Positions 37,209-48,897 of a DNA stretch of 64,000 bases are shown piece after piece. Origin of the DNA: Symbiodinium natans (Eukaryota; Sar; Dinophyceae; Suessiales; Symbiodiniaceae); assembly GCA_905221605.1 (NCBI GenBank), contig CAJNDS010000398.1, forward strand, positions 1-64,000. The letters are read 5' to 3'. The translations under genes were made by a program, and so were the position numbers. Position 1 is the stretch's first letter; each line of letters begins with the position of its first letter. A model generated the notes under the pieces. The model was not told the DNA's origin and did not search any database. It saw only the letters and a program-made list of their open reading frames with translations.

Positions 37209-38587
37209 TCGTTACCAGAAAACTTAAGAAAGCTTCGAGGATCAAAATCTTTCTGTTTGATTTTTGTGTGTTTAGGTTGGAAGCAAGACATTCTTTTTTG
37301 TGAGCTTGGGCAAGGTTTGGTTGATTTTAGCTTTTTGTTTTGCTTTGGTGTTTTTTTGCCTGAAATTCATTTTTGGTGGATTTGCTTTTTAAAATCCAGT
37401 TTTGATGATTTTATTTAGAAAATCGCTTTTTGGTGATTTTGGGTTTAAATTACTTTGGTGGAAATTCCGTTGGTTGGTTTAGGGCATAAAAGCAGCATTG
37501 ATTTTTTTAAGGGTTGGCAAGTGGTTGCCGCTTGAGATGTCGCTCTCTTAAAGAGACAGCATCTGAAGCGGTTGCAACACCGCTTGAGATGTCGCGCCCG
37601 CCTTTCTTTTCTACCGAGATCTTCCGCGGCCTCCCTGAGCAGAGGCAACACACCCAGCGACAGGTCCAACAAGACCACCGGACCCTCCGTGTCTAAGGGA
37701 ACCTCTAAGCCTTGCTTGTCCAACACCCCTGAAAGGGACGTGCAGCTGCTGGTAGGGACCAACCAACGCATGAGGGTCCGACTCCTCGCCGCCTTCGAGG
37801 GCAGACAGAGACAGGAAGCCAGAAGGAATTGCAAGGGAGAAGGCCTCCCTGCCGCTTCATAACAGGGATGGCCGGTGCTTCTGCAAGAGGAGCTGTTCTC
37901 TCCTCCTGCGAACTCGATGTTGGCAAGCTGCATTATTGCTCCGAGTCGGGCAAGTCAAAGCCTGCAGCTTCACAGTAAATGGCAGCTTCTGCGATGGATG
38001 CAAAGGCGTGACACAGTGCGTCACTGCCTGAAAGGGGTCCGACAAGCTTATGGAAGTCTTTGACAACAAAGAGGCTTAACAAGGCCGTTTGCCCGAATGA
38101 CCACGTAGATGCGAAACCGGATGGTTGAAGGAAGGCGTGAAGAGGGGCGGGGCTTCGGAACCACCGCACGGACCCACTGTCCCGCTTTCCAGGCACGGGT
38201 GGCTTTTTCTGTAGGGCTGGATCCTGAACCAGAAAGGGACCTGCAGGCTTGCACACAGCGATGAGGCACAGTCGGGTGCGGATTCTGGCTGGACATGCAC
38301 AACAAATCCAATGTTCTTTGACGCGCGCCGGTTCCACAAAGTCGAGCCACGCAGCGTTTGCTAAAATGAAAATTGTGAAGAATTGACATCTCTAGTTCCC
38401 TGTTCCAGACTTTAGTCTCTGAACGCAGAACCACAGTTCTGCCCTAAATCAGACGGACTTGACCCAATTAATTGAAGAAACCCGCAGGCCACACCATTAA
38501 CAGGGCCAGTTTTGAGACACAGACAAGAGAGAGTGGTAGGGCTCGCACGTTCCAGACATGCTTGGAAAACGCAACACCACATTTGTG

Positions 38588-38588
<1 letters not shown>
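37209..38588. other. No firm gene; possible decayed coding on the minus strand
   Basis: 37209-37450 is T-rich. Minus-strand frames at 37445-37933 and 37933-38337 abut and have plausible amino-acid composition (for example ALCHAFASIAEAAIYCEAAGFDLP), but no domain is recognised. They may be exons or remnants of an unknown gene. Confidence 0.25.

Positions 38589-38621
<33 letters not shown>
38589..38621. repeat. (TG)n microsatellite
   Basis: About 16 perfect TG units at the left edge of the duplicated host segment. Confidence 0.95.
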
Positions 38622-38622
<1 letters not shown>

Positions 38623-39649
38623 AGTGCCGTTTGGACAGAAATCAACTGCAGGACGAGACGAGTTCAACTGTGGTGCTGATTCGTTGAGGTTGCGTGCAAC
38701 GTCCAAGCCAAACCACTCAAAAATTGCAAAGTGTATCACTAGAATGTGAATAAGCAAGCGAAATACCAGAGTAAATTTTACAAATTTAACTGATCAAGTG
38801 TTAATTTTAAGGATTTTTTTCAACATTTTCGGATACTTTAGATGGTGTTAAATCCAGGGAAGAATTGCAACGTGCAACCAGAGACCAAAAACGAAAGACA
38901 AAGAATTAAGAGCACCCAGCCTGAAAGAAAGCAGAGTTTCTGCTTAATCTTCTATTAAAATTTTAGTGTCTTGAATGATGGAATGGAAATAAGGCTGGGC
39001 GACTCTTCTCTCAAGTCGTTCTAGCCATGAATAAGAAGAGGTTAGTGTGATTGTTTTTTTTTCAATGTTAGCAAGAACTGCAAAAACATTGGTTTTTCTT
39101 TTTTAACTTTGGAGAAATCGAGAAAAACACTGGAAAGAAGCCAGAGTCATGAAACTTAGACAACTTCCTTTAGATTTAGCAGCAGATTCATGCACAGCAA
39201 CCTTTTTTCAGTTAAAAATTGCCTTTGCCCGTCTGAACAGAATTTTTCTTGATACACCTTCTAAGAGTGCAGCATTTCGAGTGGAAATGCCGCGCCCGCC
39301 TCCTTCTTGTTTAAAGGGGAAATTAATGGCAATTCCACCCCGCTCGCTTCTTCTTTTGTTTTTTGTGTTCATTGCGGACGCAGTCCCTTCCATTTGCATA
39401 GTAGTGAGGTGGCGCGGGGCTAAGCCAAGAACCCTATGTCTTGTTTTGTTTTGTTCATGTGCTTCCACGCAAGTTTGCCCGGCTTAAACAAGCGGAGTGT
39501 TTTGGTGAGTGCTGTCAGCCCGGTAAGCTGTTGATTAACCAGAAAGACAGTGAAAAAAATTGCAATCGGAACTTAAGAGATCCACAAGAATGTGCATTTT
39601 GTGGTTTTGGCTGTTTTTTCTGTGTGTGCATTGCACAAGAGTGTTGTGG

Positions 39650-39748
<99 letters not shown>

Positions 39749-40112
39749 GCATTTGTGGTTGCAAAGTGGGTTGGTTTGCGGGTGCATGTCTTTGGCTTCA
39801 GTGTGCAAGGAAAGTTTCAGTGTGTGGGTAAAGGGTGGTAACGCATGGAGTCTCAGAAGTGACACCAAATAAAAAAAAATGACCTTGTTGCAAGTGTTTG
39901 TGTGTGTTTACCTTGTTTTTCATTGTGAATGGGTGTGTTGTGGTTTTGGCGTTTTGGCAGTGTGTCATGAAGTGTGGTGTGTGTCATTATGTGGGTGCAA
40001 AGTGGCTTTGGTGGGTGGTGTGCGTTTGCGTGTTTGTCGGCTGGGTTCTGCTGGCTGTTCAAGTGTGGAAGTGTGTGGGTGGCAAAAGGTGTGTGGATTT
40101 GGAGACACAAAA
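38622..40112. repeat. Left copy of a duplicated host segment
   Basis: It aligns collinearly with 50335-51652, for example GTGCCGTTTGGACAGAAATC at both left ends and GTGGCAAAAGGTGTGTGGAT at both right ends. Differences: a longer GT array here (39651-39745), and about 220 bp at 39256-39475 replaced by unrelated sequence that includes an inverted fragment of the 975-bp repeat family. The segment resumes after the DIRS insertion at 49596-49650. Confidence 0.9.
39651..39745. repeat. (GT)n microsatellite, about 47 units
   Basis: Perfect GT repeat. The matching position in the right copy (51265-51284) has about ten units, showing expansion or contraction since duplication. Confidence 0.97.
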
Positions 40113-40220
40113 GCACTGGGTTTTTGTTTCCCAGGTGTTTTGACACGCACGAATCATGACCACCCATGTTCGCCCACGCCCAGCTGGCTTCTGGCTCAGC
40201 TGGCCCCGACCTAACCCGAG

Positions 40221-42233
40221 TTGGGGCCATGCATAGCGTGTGAGCATCTTTTTCGAGGCCGCTACGCCCCTAGTTGTCTTTCTAGAGGTTCCAGGCTCAT
40301 TAAGCTCGGTGTTTTCCTCTCTGGCATGCCCAGAGAGTCGCCCGCGCCCATGGCCTCGGACAGTCCCATGCCTATACTGACAGCCCATGACGCCTCGGAT
40401 GAGGATTACTGCGGCAGCTGGCAACAGCTGCTCAACTTGCATCAAAGACGCATCGCTTTGTGGCAGCCTGAGGGCCTCTCGACCGCACAAGCTCACACTG
40501 GATGCCCGAGCTCCTTGCCGACTGCGCCCACGAGACGCCCTCCTCAAGCCCTTGCGCCCACTGGATGCCCGACTTCATCAAGGCCTACATCCTCGCAGTG
40601 CCCTGCAGCTTCAGTGACAGCCCTGCCTACTGCAGCTCCTGTGACAGCCCTGCCTACGGCTCACGCGCCGCCTTCAGACTCTGGCCCGGATAGCCGGACC
40701 TCCCCGGACGCTCAGCTGCCATCAATCTTGCAGGATGTCGCTCTCATGCAGGACCTCCTGACCTACCAGCACAACCAGCTCCGAGCCCAAGAGATCCACT
40801 CCCGCCTACTCGGCGGCCAAGCCGAGCACTTTAAACACAGCCCTAACCCAAGCCCACGTAGCCTATACCCGCTTGAACGAGGACCTCGACCTTCTGGCCT
40901 CGTTACAAGATTCGAGCCCAGGCCGAATTTCTCCGCCTCAGCGCCACGGTGGAGCCCTTGCCTGCGCAGCTCAACATCGCCAGACGTATGGCAGCCTTGC
41001 CCTACAATGCACATCTCGCCACCCTGAGGACTTTCCAGGTGCCAGCAGATCAATGGTCTGAAGCCAACCCCCTTGCCAGGATACGCCGTGAAATCCTCTG
41101 CCTAGAAGAGAGGATTAACCGCCTCGAACGGAACCTGCCCCCCTAAGCCTTAAGCCCTAACCAACATGCCCGCCCAGGTCATGCTCCGACAGCTCCTTTT
41201 GGCTTCAAGTTCACCCACTCGACCGCCTACACCCTGCCCAGCAGCCTGCCCATGGCCGGCCCTGATTATGATGAGTGCCCATGGAACTCTGAGCCTTGGA
41301 GCTGCACGGAGGACAGCAGCGACACAGCCCCAGATCCAGCTGCCTCGTCCGCCCATGAAGCATTCTCACATAGCCGGGCCCTCTCGCGGGTCAGCGTGGC
41401 CCCGGCCGCCGCGCCGCCTATTGTGCCTCAGCCTCAGCCTAAGGCCCCGCCACCTCAGCACCTGCTGAGCAATGCAGCCCAGATTCTGCCTCCCTTGCCT
41501 GCCGGGCCGCGCCACGGGGTCAACATGGTTTTCACGCCGCCCATGCGCTCCTTTTGTGCTCGATACCAGAACACACAATGCCGCCGGCAGTGTTCTCTAC
41601 ACATGACGCCCTTGCAGCGCACACACGCCCATGTCCTTGCTCTGCACGGCCTGCCTATTGCCGCGCTGCTGCCTCTGCAGGTCCGTTGGCGCTGCCTGGT
41701 CTCCTTGAGCCACATTTTATCCAACATATGGGCCTGCCTATCGCCAGCCTCCAGACACTCCATGCACGCCATCGACTGGTGGACCGCCTCCGACTGCAGG
41801 TGGTACCTCTCGGGGCTGCCCATGCCGCCCAGCCACGCCTCTTCCGAGCCCGAAGACGGCTCCAGCACATCCGCCTCGGATTTCTAGCCTGACACGCCGG
41901 CTGCATGGCCCATGCCGCCCCGAGCCCAAGTGGTGCCCCGCCAAGCACATGTGCCTATAGAGTTCTGTTCTAAGACCCTCCTTGACCCCCCTCCCTGCCA
42001 GGTATTTGGTCGAGCACTTCTACCAGGACCTCATCGTTTCCGCCCGGCACCTACAGTCTCTTGGGTCCAGTTCTGTGGTAAACCTAACCATGCTCTTTCT
42101 GTTTCGGTCAGGCCACAAGGTTTTTCTTTCATCGGCCTACCGGATGGCCCACGTGCGCGTGCCCGCACACGCTCCTCTGCCCCTTGAAGAGACAGTGCCA
42201 TGTGACCCTGTTGACTTCAGGTACGCCCTGTAG
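40221..42233 (+). pseudogene. Decayed 5' ORFs of the DIRS-like element
   Basis: Protein-like segments appear in changing frames: ILQDVALMQDLLTYQHNQ (about 40725), LNEDLDLLASLQD (about 40873) and a helical heptad-rich end IRREILCLEERINRLERN (to 41143). A second stretch at 41252-41890 is Pro/Ala/His-rich and also shifts frame near 41700; a third lies at 41982-42233. The first ends in a coiled coil, like the small ORF upstream of the recombinase in the second DIRS element. No enzymatic domain was seen. Confidence 0.4.
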
Positions 42234-42301
42234 CCCGAGCCCAGCGACGCCCGGTCAAGGCCCGCCTCACGATTGCGCACTGCACACGCTTTTTTGCTGT
42301 C

Positions 42302-44095
42302 ATGAGTCTCCCCGACCTGCCTCCACTGCCTAGGGCGCCTGGTGGCAAGATTCCTGCCGATGCCACAGCCTTGGAAAGAAAGGCTTGGGCTGATCTTGCC
42401 GAGGAAGCCACCGACGCGGTCCCTGCCTTCTTTGCAGGGCCTAGCACACTGCCTGACCCGGATCTGGAGGAGTCCGAGGATGCAGTGGCGCCTACTGAGC
42501 CTGCCCCGCCAGAGCCACAGCCTCCCGCACAGCCCACAGTCGTGCCGGTCAAAGCCAAGCCCACAGAGCCCACGCCGCCCGATGCATACCACCTGCCCAT
42601 GAAGCGATATGATGGACGCACGTGGTATCACTTCTACGGCCTAGGTCAGCCGCCTAGAGGTGCCAAGGAGGTGGACTGGTCGACCTTCTGGTTCACTTAT
42701 GAGGCCCCATCGCCCAGAGATGACTCATCTCCTCCGCCTCTAGCAGCAGACGCCTCCGATGCCTGCGGCCCGCCTACTCAGCCCAGGTTCCAACACGGGC
42801 CCCTGCCCATGTCGTGCTTTCAGATGGAGGCCCTCCTCAGCATGGTCTCGAACGCCATCATTCAAGCCTTTGCCTGGGATTGCCCGCCCAGAGATCGCAA
42901 AGAAGCCCTGCCCCTGCCCATGGCCTGTGTCGTCGCCTGGGAAGAGATTGTTTGCAGCCCAGCCTCCGGCACACAGCTGGTTCTACTTCTTGGAGCTTTC
43001 CTCCTGGCATACCATGCCTGCCTGCGCTTCGGCGACTTGCAACGAGTCCGCCTCTCCAGCCTCAGCCTCACAGCCCAGTCCCTTCGCGGGATCTGCTGGT
43101 CCACCAAGACTTCGCGCACAGGACAGCCTTTCGCTGTGACCCTGACAGGCCTGTCAGGTCGCTGCACAGCAAGCTCATGGTGCCTAAACTACCTCCTATG
43201 CCTACACAGATGCTGGCTGGCCACGGAGGCTTTCTGGAACTCGGAACTCGAGCCGGATTTCCTGCTTCCTGTCCTGCCCAATTGGGCCTCCAAAGCCACA
43301 ACAGACTTCGCCTTTCGGTCGCCTATGTCTTACTCACAGGCCCTGCCTGCCTTGCGCGCCTGCATGCAACTTACCAGCCCTAAGGCCCCTAACACTGCAT
43401 GCAGTGACGAGGCCAGCGCCTTCACAATCCACAGCCTCAAAGTCGGCCTCCTCAGCGCCGCTAAACAACAACGCCTGCCCGAAGACGCCCGCCGCACCGC
43501 CGGCCATCACAAAAGTAGTGCCGAGCTTTACGGCAGAGATGATACGGTCGATAGCCTATGGTTGCAAACGACCGTGTCCCAGAAGGTGGCAGACGGTTGG
43601 CGCCCCTCGCGCCCAATCGCCCGTGGGGGCCAAGCCCCCACCACCGAACCGCCTTTCTCGGTGCCAAAACACGCTGCCCCGAGCAGCCTAACCCTCGCCC
43701 ATCTGGAGCCCCGCCTGCGCCGTTTCCTATACCGCAGGGACGTTCGTTTCATGCAGGCAAGCAGCCAAGCAGCCGGCACAAACGACGCCTCCGACGACTC
43801 CAGCCTCTACTCAGACACCTCTCAGAACTCCTCGGACGAGGACACCAGCCCCACGGAGGCCCCTCCGCCACGTAAGACTGGCACAGCCTCCGATATCAAC
43901 AGCATCATCCTTGCAAATGGCCCGTGGGGAGCCGTGCATATGGCACACATTGCCTCTGACACCCAATGGCGCACAGCCTGCGGGATACTGATCGGCCCAG
44001 CCGGAATGGAGCTTACAGGGCCCGCTCCAGACCGCATGTGCCGTCACAAAGCCTGCCGCCTAGCACTGGACTGCCTAGCCGGCCCTCCTAGCTGA
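42302..44095 (+). CDS. Tyrosine recombinase of the DIRS-like element
   Basis: 597 codons from an ATG. The N-terminal 170 residues are Pro/Ala-rich. The catalytic domain spans about 170-420: box I AYHACLRFGDLQRVR (Arg242), box II TIHSLKVGLLSAA (His377, with Lys380 where Arg is usual), GHH (His402) and the nucleophile in AELYGRD (Tyr410). A Ser/Asp-rich, low-complexity stretch and a Cys-containing tail follow. It would cut and join DNA to integrate a circular cDNA, replacing the integrase of LTR elements. HSLK is shared by the other DIRS recombinase here, so Lys is probably the normal residue in this clade. The ORF is intact although its neighbours are decayed. Confidence 0.85.
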   Translation: MSLPDLPPLPRAPGGKIPADATALERKAWADLAEEATDAVPAFFAGPSTLPDPDLEESEDAVAPTEPAPPEPQPPAQPTVVPVKAKPTEPTPPDAYHLPMKRYDGRTWYHFYGLGQPPRGAKEVDWSTFWFTYEAPSPRDDSSPPPLAADASDACGPPTQPRFQHGPLPMSCFQMEALLSMVSNAIIQAFAWDCPPRDRKEALPLPMACVVAWEEIVCSPASGTQLVLLLGAFLLAYHACLRFGDLQRVRLSSLSLTAQSLRGICWSTKTSRTGQPFAVTLTGLSGRCTASSWCLNYLLCLHRCWLATEAFWNSELEPDFLLPVLPNWASKATTDFAFRSPMSYSQALPALRACMQLTSPKAPNTACSDEASAFTIHSLKVGLLSAAKQQRLPEDARRTAGHHKSSAELYGRDDTVDSLWLQTTVSQKVADGWRPSRPIARGGQAPTTEPPFSVPKHAAPSSLTLAHLEPRLRRFLYRRDVRFMQASSQAAGTNDASDDSSLYSDTSQNSSDEDTSPTEAPPPRKTGTASDINSIILANGPWGAVHMAHIASDTQWRTACGILIGPAGMELTGPAPDRMCRHKACRLALDCLAGPPS

Positions 44096-44278
44096 ACATG
44101 GCCCACCCGCAGGAAAAGACGACTGCCTCTGTTTCTGCCACTGGGGTTGCCTACAATTTAGCGCCGCCACCCCTGACCCCGCCCTGCCCGCACCCCCTGC
44201 CTGCCGAGGTGCCTGCCGCAGCCATCTTCAACTCGAACGCGATCCTCGCTCCCCTCTCCGCCCTCATCGCGCCCAGCC

Positions 44279-45547
44279 ATGGATTGCCCAACGGCCTTCA
44301 ACGACCTCCTTAAGGAATGCCGAGTTCATGACCTCCTTTGCACAGCCTTGTCAGATCAGGGCTATCAGAGCATATCCGATTTTGCCTGGGCATTCCCCAG
44401 CGTCGACCGCCTATCGATTTTCATCAATGCCTTGCCCGAGTCGACAGCCCAAGGCCTGACGACCGGGGACCTCGAGTCCTCGGTCGAAATTGCCCGCCTA
44501 CGCAAAGCCCTGGACCAGTGCCACAAGAAGACCCAGGCCCCCGATGCCGGCACGGCCTCGCCCGGAGCCCAAGCCTCCGCCTCTGCACTGCCTTCTCAAC
44601 CATCCCAGTGGATGGAACACCTGCCCCCTCGCCTCACACAAGAAGCAGTCCAGGACATGATCGACAAATTCAAAGCCAATTATCCTGGAGAACTGCTCGA
44701 CCAAGACTCCATGCCCAGTATCCGCCTACTCAGCCTAGTGCACCACAGCCTCAAACCAGGGGAAAAGCTGCGATGGATTCCCTGGCAATTCCGCCTTTCC
44801 GCCAAGCAATACCAGGAGCACATGGAGGCCAAATCTGCCAAGCCCATCCGCACAGAGGCCCAGATTATCGCCTCCGCCTTCTTCGACGAAACGCCCGAGG
44901 TGCCCGTCGAGCACATGCGCCTCGCAGCCGCCTGGTTGGAACGCATCCAAACAGTGTTCCGCAACGCGTGGGCCCTCTGCGGGGCAGCACACCTGCAAAA
45001 CCTAAAGGCCCTGGACAAGAAAGTCCGAGAGCTCTGCCTACAGCAGTCGGACGCCCAGCTAGGCCTACGCACGCCCACCACTGGGGAGCTTATTGCGGCA
45101 GATCGCAAGATCTGGGCAGCCATCTCGGACCTAGTAGCCCAGTCCTGGTCCCTGGACGATGCCCTGCACGAGCTCACGGCCATTCGCAATGACGTCTCCA
45201 GCCTGCTCCAACTCAGGCCCAGGGCCCTCTCAGAGAAAGGCCCGCCCAAGGGCTCAGGTCGCACCGGCGACAGCCCCACCAAGCGGAAGGCCCCCCAGGT
45301 CCCGCCTCCGCCGCCGAAGCCCGACCGCTCCTCAGAACGCCTGCCAAAAAAGGGCCGCGGTAAGGGACAAGGCAAAATCACCAATTTGCCAGCCAATTGG
45401 GTCGGCGTGCACAAAGGCCAGCCCATCTGCCGCCGTTTCCAAACCGGCCAATGCAAACTGCCAGAATGCAAGTTCGCTCACCTCTGCGCTGTGCGCGGAT
45501 GCGCGCAAAAGCACCCGGCCTCCGAGCACGGCAAGCCCCGCACTTGA
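44279..45547 (+). CDS. Gag-like CCCH zinc-finger protein of the DIRS-like element
   Basis: 422 codons from an ATG 183 bp after the recombinase stop. The body is helical. A Pro/Lys-rich linker (about 320-365) precedes a CCCH finger, Cys384-x7-Cys392-x4-Cys397-x3-His401, followed at once by a second Cys/His set (Cys403, Cys408, His412, His417). It likely binds element RNA. The stop TGA (45545-45547) is the only stop between this frame and the methyltransferase-RT polyprotein, which continues in the same frame, so some product may be made by readthrough. The second DIRS element has the same arrangement. Confidence 0.8.
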   Translation: MDCPTAFNDLLKECRVHDLLCTALSDQGYQSISDFAWAFPSVDRLSIFINALPESTAQGLTTGDLESSVEIARLRKALDQCHKKTQAPDAGTASPGAQASASALPSQPSQWMEHLPPRLTQEAVQDMIDKFKANYPGELLDQDSMPSIRLLSLVHHSLKPGEKLRWIPWQFRLSAKQYQEHMEAKSAKPIRTEAQIIASAFFDETPEVPVEHMRLAAAWLERIQTVFRNAWALCGAAHLQNLKALDKKVRELCLQQSDAQLGLRTPTTGELIAADRKIWAAISDLVAQSWSLDDALHELTAIRNDVSSLLQLRPRALSEKGPPKGSGRTGDSPTKRKAPQVPPPPPKPDRSSERLPKKGRGKGQGKITNLPANWVGVHKGQPICRRFQTGQCKLPECKFAHLCAVRGCAQKHPASEHGKPRT

Positions 45548-48500
45548 AACAGTCCGGACTCTGTCTGCTCAGGGACAGTTCCGGACGAGCCTGCCCCCCT
45601 GGGCATCAGCCACGCCGGCCCATCGCCACAGCCTCGATTTTCGCCGGGCAAGCCCGCCACAGCCTTCTCTAAGCAGGACGAGCCGCCAGCCAACAGGGAC
45701 AAGCCCATCACGGTCTTTTCCCACAGCCCAGACGACCAAGTCGGCCCGCCTACGCCCTCTCCACGCGCAGCAGAAACGCGGCCTACGCCCACAGCCCCAC
45801 AGCCCCAGCAAGCCTGCCCTAAGCCTATCACGGTTTTCGGGGCCCCGTCTAGCCCGCCAGGGAAAACACGGCCCCTCACGGCCCTTTCCCATGCGAATGT
45901 ACCGCGCAGAGATCAGCCCCTGGACGTGGCGCCCAGGCCGCACACACACGGGGCAATGAACAACCCCCCTACTTTCCGCAATCTCGTTTGGAGACGGGAC
46001 ACAGCCCATGCAGCACGCGAGCTGTGCGTCGACAAGCCGCCGGAGGTGGATGCCCCCGCCAGGGTGCTCGTAGACCTCTTTGCAGGCAAGCACGCACCAA
46101 TCTCTGCAGCAGCCTCACAAATGGGCATCCCACACTGGGCTCCCATAGACATTGCCATTGACGAAGCACACGACATACTCTCTGATGCCTTCTTCAATCG
46201 CCTGCTCCGACTAGCCTGGTCTGGACGCATAGCCCTCCTAGTGGCGGCCCCGCCTTGCCGAGACTACTCAGTGCTCAAGACCGGGAGGCCCCCCTCCGTG
46301 CCGCACGCCCGAGCACCTCAATGGCCTGCCTTCCAATAGCCCAGGGCTCGCACGCCGAGCCGAAGAAAGCCGCCGCATACATGAACGTTGCCATTAACTC
46401 TGCCGAGCAGTTGCATCCTCGGGGGGAACTTGGGTCCTTGAAAACCCCCCTTCCAGCATGGCCTGGCTGGAGCCCTCATGCCAACAGCTCTTGCGCGCCT
46501 CAGCTGCCCACGTGGCCTCAGTTGCCGCCTGCGGTTTTGGAGTGACGTGGTCCAAATCCTGGGCTTTCGCCTCCAACAGCCCCCATATTCGAAAGGTGCA
46601 GCACAACTGCGCCCACACTTTCGAGCACCCATCCCTGCGCAACAAACGGGACACTTCGGGCAGGTACATCAGCTCCAGCACAGCTGAATACCCTGCCGCG
46701 CTCGCCTGCAGCCTGCTTCAGACTTTCCAGCACATGTGGCCGACCTCTGCCCCGACGACCGCGATCCCCTTGCCTCTCGAGCCGGCCACGCCACAGCACA
46801 TGGCTGGCCCCGGACCAAGGGCACCAGCCTGCGACGGCGCGGGCCTTCAAAGCACCGCCGACTCCTCGATGACGGCCACGCCCCAAGCTTGCCTAGCACC
46901 CCTCATTGAGAAAATGCAAGCCTGGTGCATGCAAGATGACCGACACAAGCGCATTGCCGCACACATAGCCCAGAGCAAGCCCGAACATCCCCTCTCCGAA
47001 GAGGAACAGGGCTCGCTGCTGGGGCGCCCACGGGTGTCTTCGAGCCCATTGTCAGCAGCAACCAATGGCCTGCCGTGGACGCCCAACAGGCCCAGCACCC
47101 GCTGGACACTTGCCTCAAAGAGTTTGACACCAACTGGAAGAACGCCGAGGCCCAGCCCGACCTCCTCCAGCGCCTAATTGAGGAAGAAATGGCCCAGGGG
47201 TGGGTCATAGAAATTCCTGGGGGCGAACAGGAAGCTCGCGCCAAATGGCCTAAAGGCATCGCCATAGGGAAGCTAAACGTGGTACAGGCCGATGGCAAAG
47301 ACCCCAGGATGGTCCTTGACAGCTCAGTGTGTAATGTGAACCCACGCTGCACACTACCCGAAAGGGTCTGCCTACCCACAGCCGCCGACGTGCGCACGAC
47401 CTTCAAGCCTCACGATCCGCCCAATGCCTCACAAGGAGCCGCCCTTGACTTCAAAGCTGCCCACAAGCGGGTCAAGGTTCGCCACTCGGACCAAGGCCTA
47501 CTGCTTTTCCGCAATGCCGGCCGCCTATATGCCTATGTGGTCTGCCATTTCGGCGCCCGGTTCTCCGCCTACTGGCAGCGGGTCGGGGCCCTGCTCCTCT
47601 TGCTCTCTCTTTTGCATTGCCGCGCCCCCCCAGCAACTGGCCTTCGTCGTGGCCTACCTCTCCCTGATAGGAGCGCCCATTAGCTGGAAGAAGGCCTCCT
47701 TCGGACCCAGGATCATCTGGTGCGGCTGGCAGTTCTGTTTCCGCACCGAAACCGTCTGCCTAGCCCAGCCCAAGTTAGACAAACTCCGCGCACAGCTGCT
47801 CCAATTGCTGCAGCACAAGCGGGTCCCCCGCAAAGAGCTGGAGGCGTGCCTCGGCCTACTAATGTGGGCCACGAGCATCAGCCCACACCTCCGCTGCTTC
47901 ACGGCCCCGATCTACTCAGATCTGCATAGCCCGCCGGGCACGTGCTACCCCGTGCCTCCGAGAAGCTGGTCACAGTTCCTCTGGTGCCTCGACGCCTCTT
48001 GCAGAGTTACTAAAGACGCCTCGTACCTTCAGCTCCCATTGCATGCCAAGGTTATCGAGGTCAAAGGCAAGCCCGTCCGAGCCAAAACGGACATTTGGCC
48101 TATTCCGGCCGCCGACAAAACGATCTGGGTCCGCATTGCAGACCCCTCAGCCTCGGAGATTACACTGCGCAACGAAAGCAAGGCCGCCATACACTGGCTC
48201 GCCCAGTGCTTCGCCTACGAATTCGCCATGCCGCTGGCCCGCCAGCCTCTTCTGCCCTGCCTATCAGCCGCAGACGCCATGGCGGACGGTACCACCGTCG
48301 GAATTGGAGGATGGCTGTCCACATCCTCTCACACCTGGTGGTTTGCACAGCAATGGGACATCAAGGAACTCCGCACAGCCTGGCCTTTCCTCACGAAAGA
48401 TGCCCAGCAATATATCGCCTGCTTCGAAACCGTGGCACAGTGGGTTCTGCTGCAAATGGCCTACGAGGCCACTGGCTGCTCCTGCCTCAGGTTCTGCGTG

Positions 48501-48833
48501 GCCTCGCGCAGCGACAACAGCCCTACTCAGGCCTCCATTAACAAACTCTTCACAACGGCCTTTCCGCTTAGCTTCTTCCTGGAGAAGGTGGCCTCCTGGG
48601 CCCACGCACGCGGCCTAGAATTAGAAATCGGCCATATTCCCGGAGCCAAGAACACCGACGCTGACGACCTCAGCCGAAACCGCCTAGCGAAGTTCTCTCG
48701 CTCTAGCCATGCCCGCAGATTCCAGGTGCACCTTTCGCACTTGCACAAGTCGGCCCATGAGGTTAGCCTAGCCTCTGCTGACGTGCCATGGAGCCAAGGT
48801 CTCCTGGACATAGCGTCCCCTGCACAAGCCTAG
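45548..48833 (+). pseudogene. DIRS polyprotein: methyltransferase, RT without YxDD, RNase H (frameshifted)
   Basis: In frame with Gag after its TGA, a Pro-rich linker leads to a methyltransferase-like domain: VLVDLFAG (motif I), VAAPPCRDYS and, after frame changes near 46320 and 46420, WVLENPPSSMAWL, CGFGVTWSKSWAF, HNCAH and TAEYPAAL. RT follows (frame change near 47050): MVLDSSVCNVNP, ALDFKAAHKRVKV, VCHFGARFSAYW. Near 47610-47640 the frame changes again and the text jumps from SLLHC to APPQQLAFVVAYL and GAPISWKKA, so the segment that should hold the YVDD box is deleted. The RNase H-like end has a DG-containing strand near 48280, SRSDNSPTQ and HIPGAKNTDADDLSR. It cannot be active. Confidence 0.82.
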
Positions 48834-48897
48834 TCAGACCACACGCGGTGGGGGTGCCAGGCCTTAACTTCACTGGTCTGCGCCGGGCCGCTAAAGT

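Noticed and set aside
39441-39872. Val/Cys- and Thr/His-repeat frames at the GT array
   Set aside because: Artefacts of (GT)n read in all frames; the duplicated copy with a short array loses them.
44680-45471. 263-codon minus-strand frame opposite the DIRS Gag
   Set aside because: Shadow frame; the plus strand has the CCCH finger and the conserved TGA arrangement.
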